A program made the position numbers and the translations under genes. The notes under the pieces were generated by a model, which was not told where the DNA came from, made no database searches, and was given only the letters and a program-made list of their open reading frames with translations. This document shows positions 8,459 through 17,568 of a stretch of 64,000 bases of DNA, in pieces (within the stretch, counting starts at the first letter, position 1; the number at the start of each line of letters is the position of its first letter). Where the stretch lies: NCBI GenBank assembly GCA_024304985.1, contig JAMWZC010000002.1, positions 124,001-188,000 of the forward strand. Direction: 5' to 3'. This DNA comes from Paracoccaceae bacterium. GTDB taxonomy: Bacteria > Pseudomonadota > Alphaproteobacteria > Rhodobacterales > Rhodobacteraceae.

Positions 8459-9784
8459 ATGGCTGGAATTCCTCACGACCATTACGAACCAAAATCCGGT
8501 GGAGAGAAGTGGCTGCATTCGCGCCTGCCCATCCTCGGTCTGATCTATGACACGATCATGATCCCCACGCCCAAGAACCTGAACTGGATGTGGATCTGGG
8601 GCATCGTGCTGACCTTCTGTCTGGCGATGCAGATCGTGACCGGCATCATTCTGGTGATGCACTATACCCCGCATGTGGATTTTGCCTTCGCCTCGGTTGA
8701 ACATATCATGCGAAACGTGAACGGCGGCCATATGCTGCGGTATCTGCACCAGAATGGTGCATCGCTGTTCTTTGTTGCCGTCTACCTGCACATTTTCCGG
8801 GGGCTCTACTACGGCAGCTACAAGGCACCGCGCGAGATCACCTGGATCATCGGCATGCTCATCTATCTGCTGATGATGGCGACAGCCTTCATGGGCTATG
8901 TTCTGCCATGGGGTCAGATGTCCTTCTGGGGTGCAACGGTGATTACCGGTCTGTTCGGTGCCATTCCCTTCATCGGCGACGCGCTTCAGACTTGGCTGCT
9001 GGGCGGACCGGCCGTGGACAATGCCACGCTGAACCGCTTCTTCTCGCTGCACTACCTGCTGCCCTTTGTGATCGCGGCGCTGGTAGCCGTGCATATCTGG
9101 GCCTTCCACACGACCGGCAACAACAACCCGACCGGGGTTGAGGTGCGCCGCACCTCCAAGGAAGACGCGCAGAAGGACACCCTGCCCTTCTGGCCCTACT
9201 TCGTGATGAAGGACCTGTTCGCACTGTCGCTGATTCTGGTGATCTTCTTCGCGATTGTCGGCTTCATGCCCAACTATCTGGGCCACCCGGACAACTACAT
9301 CGAGGCAAACCCGCTGGTGACGCCGTCGCATATCGTGCCGGAATGGTACTTCCTGCCCTTCTACGCGATCCTGCGCGCCTTCACCGCTGATGTCTGGGTC
9401 GTGATGTTCGCGAACTGGATCACCGGTGGCCTGATCGACGCCAAGTTCTTCGGCGTCCTGGCGATGTTCGGCGCGATTGCCGTGATGGCGCTTGCACCTT
9501 GGCTGGACACCAGCCGTGTGCGCTCGGGTCGCTATCGTCCGATGTTCAAGTGGTGGTTCGCCCTTCTCTGCGTGGACTTCGTGGTCCTTGCATGGGTTGG
9601 CGCGATGCCTGCGGAAGAGCCCTATGCCACGATCTCTCTGATCGCATCGGCTTATTGGTTCGCTTACTTCCTGGTGATCCTGCCGCTGCTGGGCGTCATC
9701 GAGAAACCGCAGGCTGCGCCCGCGACGATCGAAGACGATTTCAAGGCGCATTATGGTGCGTCCTCCGGCGCCCCTGCCGAATAA
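8459..9784 (+). CDS. petB: Cytochrome b of the bc1 complex
   Basis: Cytochrome b (441 residues, close to the Rhodobacter length) is the di-heme membrane core of the bc1 complex and forms the Qo and Qi quinone sites. Eight membrane helices are evident. Diagnostic parts are GWWIW-like helix A (LNWMWIWG), the heme-ligand helices with [11 protein letters not shown] and [10 protein letters not shown], the Qo-site stretch [14 protein letters not shown], and the [13 protein letters not shown] motif. It follows petA by 12 bases and precedes petC by 16 bases, an operon layout conserved in Rhodobacter relatives. Confidence 0.98.
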   Translation: MAGIPHDHYEPKSGGEKWLHSRLPILGLIYDTIMIPTPKNLNWMWIWGIVLTFCLAMQIVTGIILVMHYTPHVDFAFASVEHIMRNVNGGHMLRYLHQNGASLFFVAVYLHIFRGLYYGSYKAPREITWIIGMLIYLLMMATAFMGYVLPWGQMSFWGATVITGLFGAIPFIGDALQTWLLGGPAVDNATLNRFFSLHYLLPFVIAALVAVHIWAFHTTGNNNPTGVEVRRTSKEDAQKDTLPFWPYFVMKDLFALSLILVIFFAIVGFMPNYLGHPDNYIEANPLVTPSHIVPEWYFLPFYAILRAFTADVWVVMFANWITGGLIDAKFFGVLAMFGAIAVMALAPWLDTSRVRSGRYRPMFKWWFALLCVDFVVLAWVGAMPAEEPYATISLIASAYWFAYFLVILPLLGVIEKPQAAPATIEDDFKAHYGASSGAPAE

Positions 9785-9800
9785 GAAAGGAAACGGGACT

Positions 9801-10592
9801 ATGTTTAAGAAGATTGCGATTGCCGCAGTTGCTGCCCTGACCCTTTCGGGCGGGGCGGCCATGGCCGCGGGAGCTGAGGGTCACGTCGAGAATGTCGACT
9901 TCTCGTTCCAAGGGCCTTTCGGATCGTTCGACCAGAACCAGCTTCAGCGTGGCCTTCAGGTCTATACCGAAGTTTGTGCCGCCTGCCACGGGCTCCGCTA
10001 TGTGCCGCTGCGCACACTGGCCGATGAAGGCGGTCCGCATCTGCCGGAAGATCAGGTGCGCGCCTATGCTTCGCAGTTCGAGATCTTTGATCCCGAACTG
10101 GACGATTTCCGCCCACGGGTGGAGACTGATCCTTTCCCGATGTCGAACCTTGAGAACGCGCCCGACCTGTCCTTGATGGCCAAGGCGCGGGCTGGTTTCC
10201 ACGGCCCCTATGGCACCGGGATCAACCAGTTGTTCAAAGGCATCGGCGGACCCGAGTATATCTACTCGCTGTTGATGGGCTATACCGGTGAAGAGAAAAC
10301 CGAAGCAGGCGTGACGCTTTACGAAAACACCGCCTTCCCGGGTGGCTGGATCGCGATGGCCCCACCCCTGTTCGAGGATCAGCTTGAGTTCGCGGATGGT
10401 CACAGCAATTCGATGGAATCGGTGGCTGAGGATGTTTCTGCTTTCCTGATGTGGACAGCCGAACCCAAGATGATGGCCCGCAAGCAGACTGGCCTTGTCG
10501 CCGTGATCTTCCTGTCGGTTCTGACGGTCCTGCTGTACCTGACCAACAAGCGCATCTGGATGCCCGTGAAGCGCAAGGAAAAGAACGTCTGA
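9801..10592 (+). CDS. petC: Cytochrome c1 of the bc1 complex
   Basis: Cytochrome c1 accepts electrons from the Rieske cluster and passes them to soluble cytochrome c in the periplasm. The 263-residue precursor has a signal peptide ending near AMA (about residue 22), the heme c motif CAACH (C59, C62, H63) in [18 protein letters not shown], a candidate axial methionine in IAMAPPL, and a C-terminal membrane anchor (about residues 236-256) followed by positive charges. ATG 9801 is preceded by AAAGGAAAC. It closes the petABC operon, which is ended by the hairpin at 10615-10646. Confidence 0.97.
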   Translation: MFKKIAIAAVAALTLSGGAAMAAGAEGHVENVDFSFQGPFGSFDQNQLQRGLQVYTEVCAACHGLRYVPLRTLADEGGPHLPEDQVRAYASQFEIFDPELDDFRPRVETDPFPMSNLENAPDLSLMAKARAGFHGPYGTGINQLFKGIGGPEYIYSLLMGYTGEEKTEAGVTLYENTAFPGGWIAMAPPLFEDQLEFADGHSNSMESVAEDVSAFLMWTAEPKMMARKQTGLVAVIFLSVLTVLLYLTNKRIWMPVKRKEKNV

Positions 10593-10614
10593 TCCTGAAA
10601 GTGCAGAATGTTCG

Positions 10615-10646
10615 GAAAACCCCGCCTCGTGCGGGGTTTTCTTTTT
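10615..10646 (+). terminator. Terminator of petABC (probably bidirectional with thiQ)
   Basis: A GC-rich stem, AAAACCCCGC pairing with GCGGGGTTTT around CTCGT, is followed by CTTTTT, just after petC. On the other strand the same stem is followed by TTTT, and thiQ ends at 10658 in the opposite direction, so the hairpin can serve both operons. Confidence 0.88.
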
Positions 10647-10657
10647 GGATACGTCGG

Positions 10658-11353
10658 CTACTGACCCAGATAGTCCCGTAGAGCAGGGGGCGGGTCGTCC
10701 AGCATGGCCTTGGTCGGCTGCGGAGGCAACGCAACGCCATCGGCGACAAGTATCACGACCGGCGCAATACGCCGCGCATCCGCAGGATCGTGGCTGACCA
10801 TCAGAAGGGTTGCGCCGGTTTCTGCGGCCAAGGCGGCGACAAGATCCAGCATCTCGGCCTTTAGGGCAGGCCCAAGAGCCGCAAATGGCTCGTCCAGAAG
10901 GATCAGGGGTCGTCGCTGCACCAGCACACGCGCCAGCGCCACGCGCCCTTGCTGCCCGCCTGACAGGGCCGCGGGCTTGCGCGCGTCAAGACCCTCCAAC
11001 CCGACACGGGCCAGCGCCTGCGCTACGCGTGTGTTGTCGTCAGGGCTCAGCCGCAGGTCCGGCCTTATCCCCAAGCTGACATTCTGCGATACGGTCAGAT
11101 GCGGAAACAGGTTGTTGTCCTGGAACAGCATCGCCACAGGTCGCTTGGCCGGCGGCATGATGGTGATGTCACGCCCTTCCCACAGCACGCGGCCCGCGAC
11201 GGGCGCAAAGAAACCGGCAATGACGTTGAGCAGGGTAGACTTGCCGGCGCCTGAGGGCCCGATGACAGCCGCGACCGTTCCTGTTTCAAGGGCGAAATCA
11301 GCGTGCAGCTCGAAGGAATCCTGCCGAATCTCCAAACGGTCAAGCGTCAGCAT
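10658..11353 (-). CDS. thiQ: Thiamin ABC transporter ATP-binding protein ThiQ
   Basis: ThiQ is the cytoplasmic ATPase of the ThiBPQ importer for thiamin and its phosphates. The 231-residue protein has Walker A GPSGAGKST, Q-loop FQDNNLFPHLTV, signature ALSGGQQGRVALARVL and Walker B LILLDEPFAALG. The D-loop reads AALG in place of the usual SALD. The start at 11353 is supported by GGGAGG 8 bases upstream and overlaps the end of thiP by 14 bases; a longer frame to 11392 has no such site. It is the last gene of the thiBPQ operon, which is controlled by the TPP riboswitch at 13906-13994. Confidence 0.93.
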   Translation of the reverse strand: MLTLDRLEIRQDSFELHADFALETGTVAAVIGPSGAGKSTLLNVIAGFFAPVAGRVLWEGRDITIMPPAKRPVAMLFQDNNLFPHLTVSQNVSLGIRPDLRLSPDDNTRVAQALARVGLEGLDARKPAALSGGQQGRVALARVLVQRRPLILLDEPFAALGPALKAEMLDLVAALAAETGATLLMVSHDPADARRIAPVVILVADGVALPPQPTKAMLDDPPPALRDYLGQ

Positions 11354-12905
11354 CGCGTCGTCCTCCCCTGTCGAACAACCAGAAAAGCCCAAGGCTCAAA
11401 CTCAACAATACCAGAGCCGCGCCCGCTGCGGCGTCCATCCGATAGGCCCCCATCAGCCGCAGGATCTGCAACGGCAGGGTTGCGCGTTCCGGATCGGCAA
11501 AGAGTGCGATGACGCCAAGATCCCCCATCGACAATGTGGCGGCCAAGCCTGCGGAAAAGCCCAGAGGTCGGCGCAGGCGCGGCAGTATCAGCCACCGCAG
11601 ACGAGCGGCACCCCTCATTCCCAGACTATCGGCCAGAGGGCCGAAATCTTTTTCCAGATCACGCAAGGCTGGGGCAAGAACCCGCAACGCGAAGGGCAGC
11701 GCCGCCATGGCATTGACAAGCGCCGTCACCGCAAAGGCCCAGCGCGACGGATCACTAAGCGGGTTGAGCAGCAGAAAGATGCCCGTCCCAATCACCAGTG
11801 GTGAGGCCGCAATGCCCAGAAGACCGACCGCCTCGATCCCGCGCCACCGCCGCGCGAGATGGGCAAGCGCAAGCGCCAGCCCCACGGCCAAGACGGTGGA
11901 GACCAGCGCCATCACGATCGACACGGCTGCGGCACGCCACACTGGCGGCGGCAACCCTTCCAGCCCCGCAAGACCCCGCCAGATCACAGCGCCAAGAGGC
12001 AGCATCAGAAACAGTGCAACGAGTGCAAGGGTCACGATATCGAGCAGGCGCAGGGGCCAGGTCTCAGCCTCCCAACGTCGCGGAATACGATCCAGCCCGC
12101 GCCCGAACCCGTCCAGCAAGCTAAAGCGCAGCGCCAACATCGCGGCCAGAGTCACAAGGGCGATCTGGATCACCGCCAGAACCGCAGCCCGACCCAGATC
12201 GAAATCGAAGCGAAAGGCCTGATAGATCGCCAATTCCACCGTCGTCGCCCGCGGACCTCCTCCCAGTGTCAGCGCCACGGCAAAGCTGCTCAGGCAGATG
12301 GCAAACACCACCATCGCCACGCCAGGAAGGGTTGCACGGAGCATGGGCCACTCCAGCAGATGAAACACGTCACGCGGGCCAAAGCCAAGGCTGGCTGCAA
12401 GGCGGAAACGTTCAGCCGGGATGGATTGCCATCCTTGCAACAGGATGCGCGTTGCCAATGGCAGGTTGAAGAACACATGCGCCAGCACAACACCATGCAG
12501 ACCATAGATCTGCACAGGCGGGAGACCGACCCACGCCATGGCCTGATTGACGATCCCGCTGCGTCCGAACACGGCCAGAAGACCCAGAACGCCGACGATC
12601 ACGGGCAGAATGAACGGGGCCCCCAACAAAGTGATCATCAAACCACGGCCTGCAAACTGCCTGCGCGCCAGGGCGCGAGCCACGGGAACGGCAAGGGCAA
12701 TACTGAAAAAGGCAGATAGCACTGACTGCAGCACTGTGAAGCGCAGAGCGGACCAATCCGCAGGGCCGGGCAGGCTTGCCCCGCCTGCACGCCAAAACAC
12801 CGCAAGCAAGGGAAACAGGATGAAACCTGAGACAAGTGCGACCGCAACCCAGCCCAGCGCGTCCGAGAATGCCGCCCGCCTCAGCGGGAAAGGGCGCGCA
12901 GCCAT
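11340..12905 (-). CDS. thiP: Thiamin ABC transporter permease ThiP
   Basis: ThiP forms the membrane channel of the thiamin importer. At 521 residues it contains two fused binding-protein-dependent permease units (about 1-260 and 270-521), with around twelve membrane helices, as expected for this family and for the related FbpB-type permeases. Each half has an EAA-like loop for ThiQ contact (for example AERFRLAASLGFGPRDVF in the first half and FGPLADSLGMRGAARLRW in the second). It overlaps thiB by 25 bases and thiQ by 14, so the three genes are translationally coupled. Confidence 0.93.
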   Translation of the reverse strand: MAARPFPLRRAAFSDALGWVAVALVSGFILFPLLAVFWRAGGASLPGPADWSALRFTVLQSVLSAFFSIALAVPVARALARRQFAGRGLMITLLGAPFILPVIVGVLGLLAVFGRSGIVNQAMAWVGLPPVQIYGLHGVVLAHVFFNLPLATRILLQGWQSIPAERFRLAASLGFGPRDVFHLLEWPMLRATLPGVAMVVFAICLSSFAVALTLGGGPRATTVELAIYQAFRFDFDLGRAAVLAVIQIALVTLAAMLALRFSLLDGFGRGLDRIPRRWEAETWPLRLLDIVTLALVALFLMLPLGAVIWRGLAGLEGLPPPVWRAAAVSIVMALVSTVLAVGLALALAHLARRWRGIEAVGLLGIAASPLVIGTGIFLLLNPLSDPSRWAFAVTALVNAMAALPFALRVLAPALRDLEKDFGPLADSLGMRGAARLRWLILPRLRRPLGFSAGLAATLSMGDLGVIALFADPERATLPLQILRLMGAYRMDAAAGAALVLLSLSLGLFWLFDRGGRRDADA

Positions 12906-13858
12906 TCGTCCAGTGCCAGATCACGCAGCGCATCGGCCTGATCGATCGGGGCGAGAATGGCCTTTTCTGGCTGGATCAGTGTCGAAAACGCCTTGGGCAA
13001 ACCTGCCTCGGGCATCACGGCGGGATACATCCAGTTGGTCGTAGGAATGATGGCCTGGAACGCGTCGCTGATCATGAAGCGCAGGAACTGATCGGCCAGT
13101 TCAGGCTGATCTGTTGCGGCAAGTTTGCCCGCCACTTCGATCTGCATGTAATGTCCTTCACGAAATGGAAGCGCGACCTTGCTGTCATCCTCTTCAGCAA
13201 TCATGTGATAGGCCGGAGATGTCGTATAGGACAGGACCAGATCAGCCTCGCCTTCCAGAAACAGGCCGTAAGCCTCGGACCATCCGGGGGTGACGGTTAC
13301 GATATTGTCCGCCAGCCCCTCCCAGATCGCCGCAGCCTCGTCGCCATAGGCGGACTTGACCCACATGAGCAGACCCAAACCGGGGGTCGAGGAGCGGGGG
13401 TCTTGAATCACGATGCTCAAGTCGCTCGCGGCCAACTCCCGAAAATCGGCTGGTTGCGCGGCTCCTCGATTGCCGACAAATGCGAAATACCCCCAATCAT
13501 ACGGCAAGAACAAGGGATCGTTCCATTCCAGCGGAAGGTCCAGATCGGCGTCGATCGTGTGGGCCATGAACAGGCCCGTTTCCAGCGCGGCAGAAATCAG
13601 CCCGGTGTCGAGCCCAAGAACTATGTCCGCCTCACTTCGCGCGCCCTCAAGCCTGAGCCGCCCCAGAAGCGCAGCCCCGTCACCAGCCCCGACAAGATTC
13701 AAGGTGCACCCACATTCCGCCTCGAACGCCTCTTTGACCGCAGGGCCGGGCCCCCAGTCTGACACGAAACTGTCATAGGTATAGACCGTCAGTTCGGGCG
13801 TCTGTGCCAGTGCCGGTCCAGCCGCCAATAGGGCAGCGATCATCAGGTGTGGCTTCAT
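12881..13858 (-). CDS. thiB: Thiamin-binding periplasmic protein ThiB
   Basis: ThiB captures thiamin, thiamin phosphate or TPP in the periplasm and delivers it to ThiPQ. The 325-residue precursor begins with a signal peptide (MKPHLMIAALLAAGPALAQ, cleavage near residue 19). The mature part starts TPELTVYTYDSFVSDWGPGP, matching the ThiB family opening, and continues as a type 2 binding protein (NLVGAGDGAALLGRL; WSEAYGLFLEGEADLVLSYTTSP). It is first in thiBPQ and starts 47 bases after the riboswitch. The riboswitch independently supports the thiamin assignment. Confidence 0.95.
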   Translation of the reverse strand: MKPHLMIAALLAAGPALAQTPELTVYTYDSFVSDWGPGPAVKEAFEAECGCTLNLVGAGDGAALLGRLRLEGARSEADIVLGLDTGLISAALETGLFMAHTIDADLDLPLEWNDPLFLPYDWGYFAFVGNRGAAQPADFRELAASDLSIVIQDPRSSTPGLGLLMWVKSAYGDEAAAIWEGLADNIVTVTPGWSEAYGLFLEGEADLVLSYTTSPAYHMIAEEDDSKVALPFREGHYMQIEVAGKLAATDQPELADQFLRFMISDAFQAIIPTTNWMYPAVMPEAGLPKAFSTLIQPEKAILAPIDQADALRDLALDEWLRALSR

Positions 13859-13905
13859 TCAATCCTCCAACGATCCGGGCAAAGGGCAAGTCTGGAGGCT
13901 GTCCA

Positions 13906-13994
13906 ACCTTCCCTCCGCCGGGGCTAACCGGGTCAGGTTCAACGGGTTTGCCTTGCGGCATCTCAGCGTGGCACAAGGCCAGGCACCCCGAGGT
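13906..13994 (-). promoter_or_regulatory. TPP (THI-box) riboswitch upstream of thiBPQ
   Basis: The minus strand carries the conserved THI-box elements in order: CGGGGTGCC, GCTGAGA, ACCCGTTGAACCTGA, CCGGTTAGC and GGCGGAGGGAA. The outer stem ACCT (13991-13994) pairs with AGGT (13906-13909). It is in the 5' leader of thiB, with the GGAGG of the thiB ribosome site downstream. In proteobacteria such elements usually close the ribosome site or promote termination when TPP binds; I see no clear terminator hairpin, so translational control is more likely. Confidence 0.95.
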
Positions 13995-14090
13995 GGGTAG
14001 AGCCTAGTGCCCCATCCCAGCCCCTTCAAGGCAAAACCGCTTGAGGCAGGGGCACGGCCCCGCTAGACCAACCGCAAAGGAGTGCTGCGC

Positions 14091-15206
14091 ATGAGCATGA
14101 ACAGCTTTGGCCATCTTTTCCGTGTGACCACCTGGGGCGAAAGCCACGGGCCTGCCTTGGGGGCTACCGTGGATGGATGCCCGCCGGGTGTACCGATCAC
14201 CGAGAGCATGATCCAGAACTGGCTGGACAAGCGCAAACCGGGGCAGAGCAAATACACGACCCAGCGGCGCGAAGCCGATGAGGTGCGCATTCTGTCCGGT
14301 GTGTTTGAAGGACAGACAACCGGCACGCCTGTGCAGTTGATGATCGAGAACACCGACCAGAGGTCGAAGGATTACGGCGACATCGCCGAAAAGTTCCGAC
14401 CAGGCCATGCTGATATCACCTACTGGCAGAAATACGGGATACGGGATTATCGCGGCGGCGGTCGATCCTCGGCCCGCGAGACAGCGGCGCGGGTCGCGGC
14501 CGGCGGTCTGGCGCGGGCCGCGCTGTCCATTCTGGCACCGCAGGTTAAGATCACAGGCTACATGACGCAGATCGGCCCGCACGGGATCGACAGGGATCGG
14601 TTCGACTGGGACCAGATCGAGCAGAATCCATTCTGGACACCGGATGCGGTCGCTGCTGTCGATTGGGCAGAGTATCTTGACGGGTTGCGGAAGTCCGGAA
14701 ACTCTGTCGGTGCTATTATCGAAGTCGTTGCGCGGAACGTGCCTGCCGGGCTGGGAGCACCGGTTTATGGCAAGTTGGACACTGATCTGGCTGCCGCGAT
14801 GATGTCGATCAACGCTGTCAAAGGTGTTGAAATCGGCGAAGGTATGGCCGCGGCGACCCTGACAGGCGAGGAGAATGCGGATGAGATCTTCCTTGGGAAT
14901 GATGGCAAGCCGGTTTATTCGTCGAACCATGCGGGCGGCATCTTGGGTGGGATCTCGACCGGGCAGGACATTGTCGTGCGGTTTGCCGTGAAGCCTACGT
15001 CGTCCATCCTGAAGCCGCGCCAGACGATCACCAAAAACGGGCAAGCGGCCGAGATCATCACCAAAGGTCGCCACGATCCTTGTGTCGGCATCCGCGCCGT
15101 CCCGGTGGGTGAAGCGATGATGGCCTGTGTTATCCTTGACCATATATTGCTGCATCGTGGTCAGATAGGTGGTGCCGTGGGCGAAACACGCGGTCACATC
15201 GGCTGA
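14091..15206 (+). CDS. aroC: Chorismate synthase AroC
   Basis: AroC makes chorismate from 5-enolpyruvylshikimate-3-phosphate with reduced FMN, the last common step to aromatic amino acids. The 371-residue protein has the family signatures [18 protein letters not shown] near the N terminus, [20 protein letters not shown] in the middle (the third-signature [14 protein letters not shown] follows), and [15 protein letters not shown]. The ATG at 14091 has AAAGGAG ending 8 bases upstream; a start nine bases earlier would overlap that site. The AEC permease gene begins 3 bases after its stop. Confidence 0.97.
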   Translation: MSMNSFGHLFRVTTWGESHGPALGATVDGCPPGVPITESMIQNWLDKRKPGQSKYTTQRREADEVRILSGVFEGQTTGTPVQLMIENTDQRSKDYGDIAEKFRPGHADITYWQKYGIRDYRGGGRSSARETAARVAAGGLARAALSILAPQVKITGYMTQIGPHGIDRDRFDWDQIEQNPFWTPDAVAAVDWAEYLDGLRKSGNSVGAIIEVVARNVPAGLGAPVYGKLDTDLAAAMMSINAVKGVEIGEGMAAATLTGEENADEIFLGNDGKPVYSSNHAGGILGGISTGQDIVVRFAVKPTSSILKPRQTITKNGQAAEIITKGRHDPCVGIRAVPVGEAMMACVILDHILLHRGQIGGAVGETRGHIG

Positions 15207-15209
15207 TCC

Positions 15210-16154
15210 TTGGGCGCGATCCTGACCATTACCTTTCCGATCTTTGCCTTGATCGGGATCGGCTATGGCGCGGTTCGGGCTGGTGTCTTTGCGCCCCCGG
15301 ACATGAAGGTTCTGGGCAAGTATGTTCTGAACATCGCGCTACCTGCGTTGCTCTTCAACACGGTTGCCACCCGCGATCTGGGCGAGATCCTGAACCTTGG
15401 CTATATCAAGGTCTTTGCGTTGGGTGGCCTTTTGACCATCTGCGTCACCTGGCTCTGGTTCACCCTGCAAGGCACCGGCCCCGCGCGCCGCGCGATCGCA
15501 GTGATGGGTTCGACCTGTCCGAACTCTGGTTTCGTGGGCTATCCCGTGATGCTTCTGGTCTTTCCCGATCTTGCGGGCGTGGTGCTGGCCCTGAACATGG
15601 TGGTCGAGAATTTTCTGCTGATCCCGCTATGTCTGATGCTGCTGGAGGCGTCACGCGACCGGCAAGACAAGTCGCTGTTGCGGATCGCAGGGCGGATCAT
15701 TCTTGGCGTTCTGAAGCGGCCCATGGTGATCGGATTGATGCTGGGTTTGCTGGTGATGCTATCAGGCATACCCCTGCCACAGATGATCACGCGATTGATG
15801 GAGGTTCTGGCCGCCTCGTCCAGCGCGCTTGCCCTGTTCGTGATCGGTGGCTCGTTGGTAGGGTTGCCCATCATCGGCCAGAGGGCGCTGGCGGCGCAGA
15901 TCGTTCTGGGAAAACTGTTGATCAGTCCGGCGATGACAGCGCTGGTTCTTGTCGTTTTACCCTTGGTCGGACTGCCGCTTCTGTCAGGCGACATGGCTGT
16001 AGCCGTGATCCTGACAACGGCCATGCCGATGTTCGGCATCTACACGCTGCTGGCACAGGATTACGGGCATGAGGGGATCGCCTCGATCGCGCTGTTGGGC
16101 GCCACAGCAGGGTCTTTCTTTACCCTCAGCCTGCTTTTGGCCCTGTTGACCTAA
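15210..16154 (+). CDS. AEC-family transporter (auxin efflux carrier type permease)
   Basis: A 314-residue integral membrane protein with about eight to ten hydrophobic helices and the AEC/BART-type opening ILTITFPIFALIGIGYGAVRAG, then MKVLGKYVLNIALPALLFNTVA. Bacterial members are mostly uncharacterised and include malate and other organic-anion permeases; no substrate can be assigned here. The start is TTG 15210, three bases past aroC, with no strong ribosome site, so coupling to aroC translation is likely. The 3' end overlaps the convergent gene at 16151 by four bases. Confidence 0.85.
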   Translation: MGAILTITFPIFALIGIGYGAVRAGVFAPPDMKVLGKYVLNIALPALLFNTVATRDLGEILNLGYIKVFALGGLLTICVTWLWFTLQGTGPARRAIAVMGSTCPNSGFVGYPVMLLVFPDLAGVVLALNMVVENFLLIPLCLMLLEASRDRQDKSLLRIAGRIILGVLKRPMVIGLMLGLLVMLSGIPLPQMITRLMEVLAASSSALALFVIGGSLVGLPIIGQRALAAQIVLGKLLISPAMTALVLVVLPLVGLPLLSGDMAVAVILTTAMPMFGIYTLLAQDYGHEGIASIALLGATAGSFFTLSLLLALLT

Positions 16155-17032
16155 TCGGGTGAGGACACAGGCTTCTGTCGCGACAACTGCACGGCAAGGA
16201 TTCCCGCCGCGATGATGACCACGCCCACAACATCCAGCACACCCAGCGCCTCGCCCAGCAGGACGGCTGCGATGGCCACGCCGAAGAACGGGTTGAGGAA
16301 GTGGAATGTGGCTGCCTTGACCGCGCCAATCTGGTTGACCAGCGTGAACCAGACCCATGTCGCTGCAAGTCCCGGGATCAGCGTGGTATAAAGGAAGGCC
16401 ACCACCAGTTTCCAATTCCATGTGACTTCGATCGTCTCGAACATGGCGGAACCCACGGCAAGGACGGCAGAGCCTACGAACATCTGCAAGCCCACGATCA
16501 TCATGACGTTTCCGCCCGACGAGGCCCCACGCACCGACAGCGTGGCCACCGTCAGGGCCATTGCTCCCAGAACGCAAAGCATCAGGCCGTAGAGATCGAC
16601 ACCGGCCCCCAGACGCGCGCCCATGATGAGCCCCACTCCCAGGAAACCCAGAACCAGCCCGATCAGACCAAGACGCGGCAAACGCTCACGGAAGATCGCC
16701 CAGCCGGCGAAAGCAACCATCAGCGGCATGGAGGATGCAATGATCGAGGCCAAGGATGCCTCGATCGTCTGCATCGCCACAAAGTTCAAACCCAGATAAA
16801 GCGCGTTCTGGCATACCCCGAAGATGATCGTGGCCTTCCACTGTGCAGGCGTCAGTCGGAAGGTCTGACCCAATGCCAGCGCGATGGCGACACCGATGAT
16901 ACCCGAAAGCAGGAAACGCAGCGAAAGTGACGCCATCGGCGGGGCGTATTCCACGATGATCCGCGCCGAGGTAAAGGCCGATGACCACATCAGGGCGAAC
17001 AGAAGCCCCATCCCGATTGCGCGAATATTCAA
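16151..17032 (-). CDS. DMT-superfamily (EamA) metabolite exporter
   Basis: The 293-residue product has ten predicted membrane helices in two repeated EamA halves, with characteristic stretches FALMWSSAFTSARIIVEYAPP near the start and ETIEVTWNWKLVVAF in the second half, ending LLGEALGVLDVVGVVIIAAGILAV. EamA proteins export amino acids or other small metabolites; the substrate is unknown. The gene is preceded by the hup gene on the same strand, but the terminator at 17077-17102 separates them. It converges with, and overlaps by four bases, the AEC permease gene. Confidence 0.87.
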   Translation of the reverse strand: MNIRAIGMGLLFALMWSSAFTSARIIVEYAPPMASLSLRFLLSGIIGVAIALALGQTFRLTPAQWKATIIFGVCQNALYLGLNFVAMQTIEASLASIIASSMPLMVAFAGWAIFRERLPRLGLIGLVLGFLGVGLIMGARLGAGVDLYGLMLCVLGAMALTVATLSVRGASSGGNVMMIVGLQMFVGSAVLAVGSAMFETIEVTWNWKLVVAFLYTTLIPGLAATWVWFTLVNQIGAVKAATFHFLNPFFGVAIAAVLLGEALGVLDVVGVVIIAAGILAVQLSRQKPVSSPD

Positions 17033-17076
17033 GTCTGTCTCTGCCTGTCTGCCGGGGGTTTCATGACCCCCAAAGC

Positions 17077-17102
17077 AAAAGGGCCGCCACTGGGGCGACC
17101 CT
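17077..17102 (-). terminator. Rho-independent terminator of hup
   Basis: On the minus strand GGGTCGCC (17095-17102) pairs with GGCGGCCC (17081-17088), with one G-T pair, and is followed by TTTTGCTTT. It lies 26 bases past the hup stop. The stem and loop are nearly identical to the hairpin after ilvE at 32303-32326. Confidence 0.85.
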
Positions 17103-17128
17103 TTCGGAAATTTGTGCGGGATGCAAGA

Positions 17129-17416
17129 TCAGCCGTTCACGCTGTCTTTCAGCGCCTTGGCGATGGTCATCTTGACGACCTTGTCGGCGTCCTTCTGCAT
17201 CTGCTCGCCGGTGGCGGGGTTGCGCACCATGCGCGACGGACGCTCGCGGCAGTAGATCTTGCCGATACCCGGCAGGGTCACGGCACCGCCGGCACCCACT
17301 TCACGGGTGATGATCGCAACAACGGCGTCCAGTGCGCTGCCTGCGGTTTTCTTGTCTGCGCCCATTTCATCGGCCAGAGCGGCAACAAGCTGGGTCTTGG
17401 TCATCGGTTTTGCCAT
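17129..17416 (-). CDS. hup: HU-family nucleoid DNA-binding protein
   Basis: A 95-residue basic protein of the HU/IHF fold, which bends and compacts DNA. It begins MAKPMTKTQLVAALADEMGADKKTAG (dimerisation helices) and carries the arm region VTLPGIGKIYCRERPSRMVRNPATGE. The family signature normally reads GFG.F..r.R..R.GRNP.TGe; here the arm has VRNPATGE with V in place of G, and G..KIY, which is a common variation in Rhodobacterales. It is followed by its own terminator and preceded by a 152-base upstream region containing GGAGACC next to the ATG. HU rather than IHF is inferred from overall sequence. Confidence 0.88.
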   Translation of the reverse strand: MAKPMTKTQLVAALADEMGADKKTAGSALDAVVAIITREVGAGGAVTLPGIGKIYCRERPSRMVRNPATGEQMQKDADKVVKMTIAKALKDSVNG

Positions 17417-17568
17417 TTCTTGGTCTCCTTCAACTGCCCGATCTGTTGGGGCTCATTTGCTAGATTTAACTGTATCTCGTGTCTAAACACAACGAATAGT
17501 GGCTCAACACAAGATGAAAACGTGCGGAAAGTGGCATTTTTCGCTGCTCCGGCGGTATTTCGCACCCT

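Noticed and set aside
7802-9862. A long minus-strand open frame (686 codons) across petABC
   Set aside because: It mirrors the codon pattern of petB and petA, has no ribosome site, and its translation is rich in His and Arg with no domain I recognise.
14004-15197. A 397-codon minus-strand open frame across aroC
   Set aside because: Antisense of aroC, whose signatures are complete.
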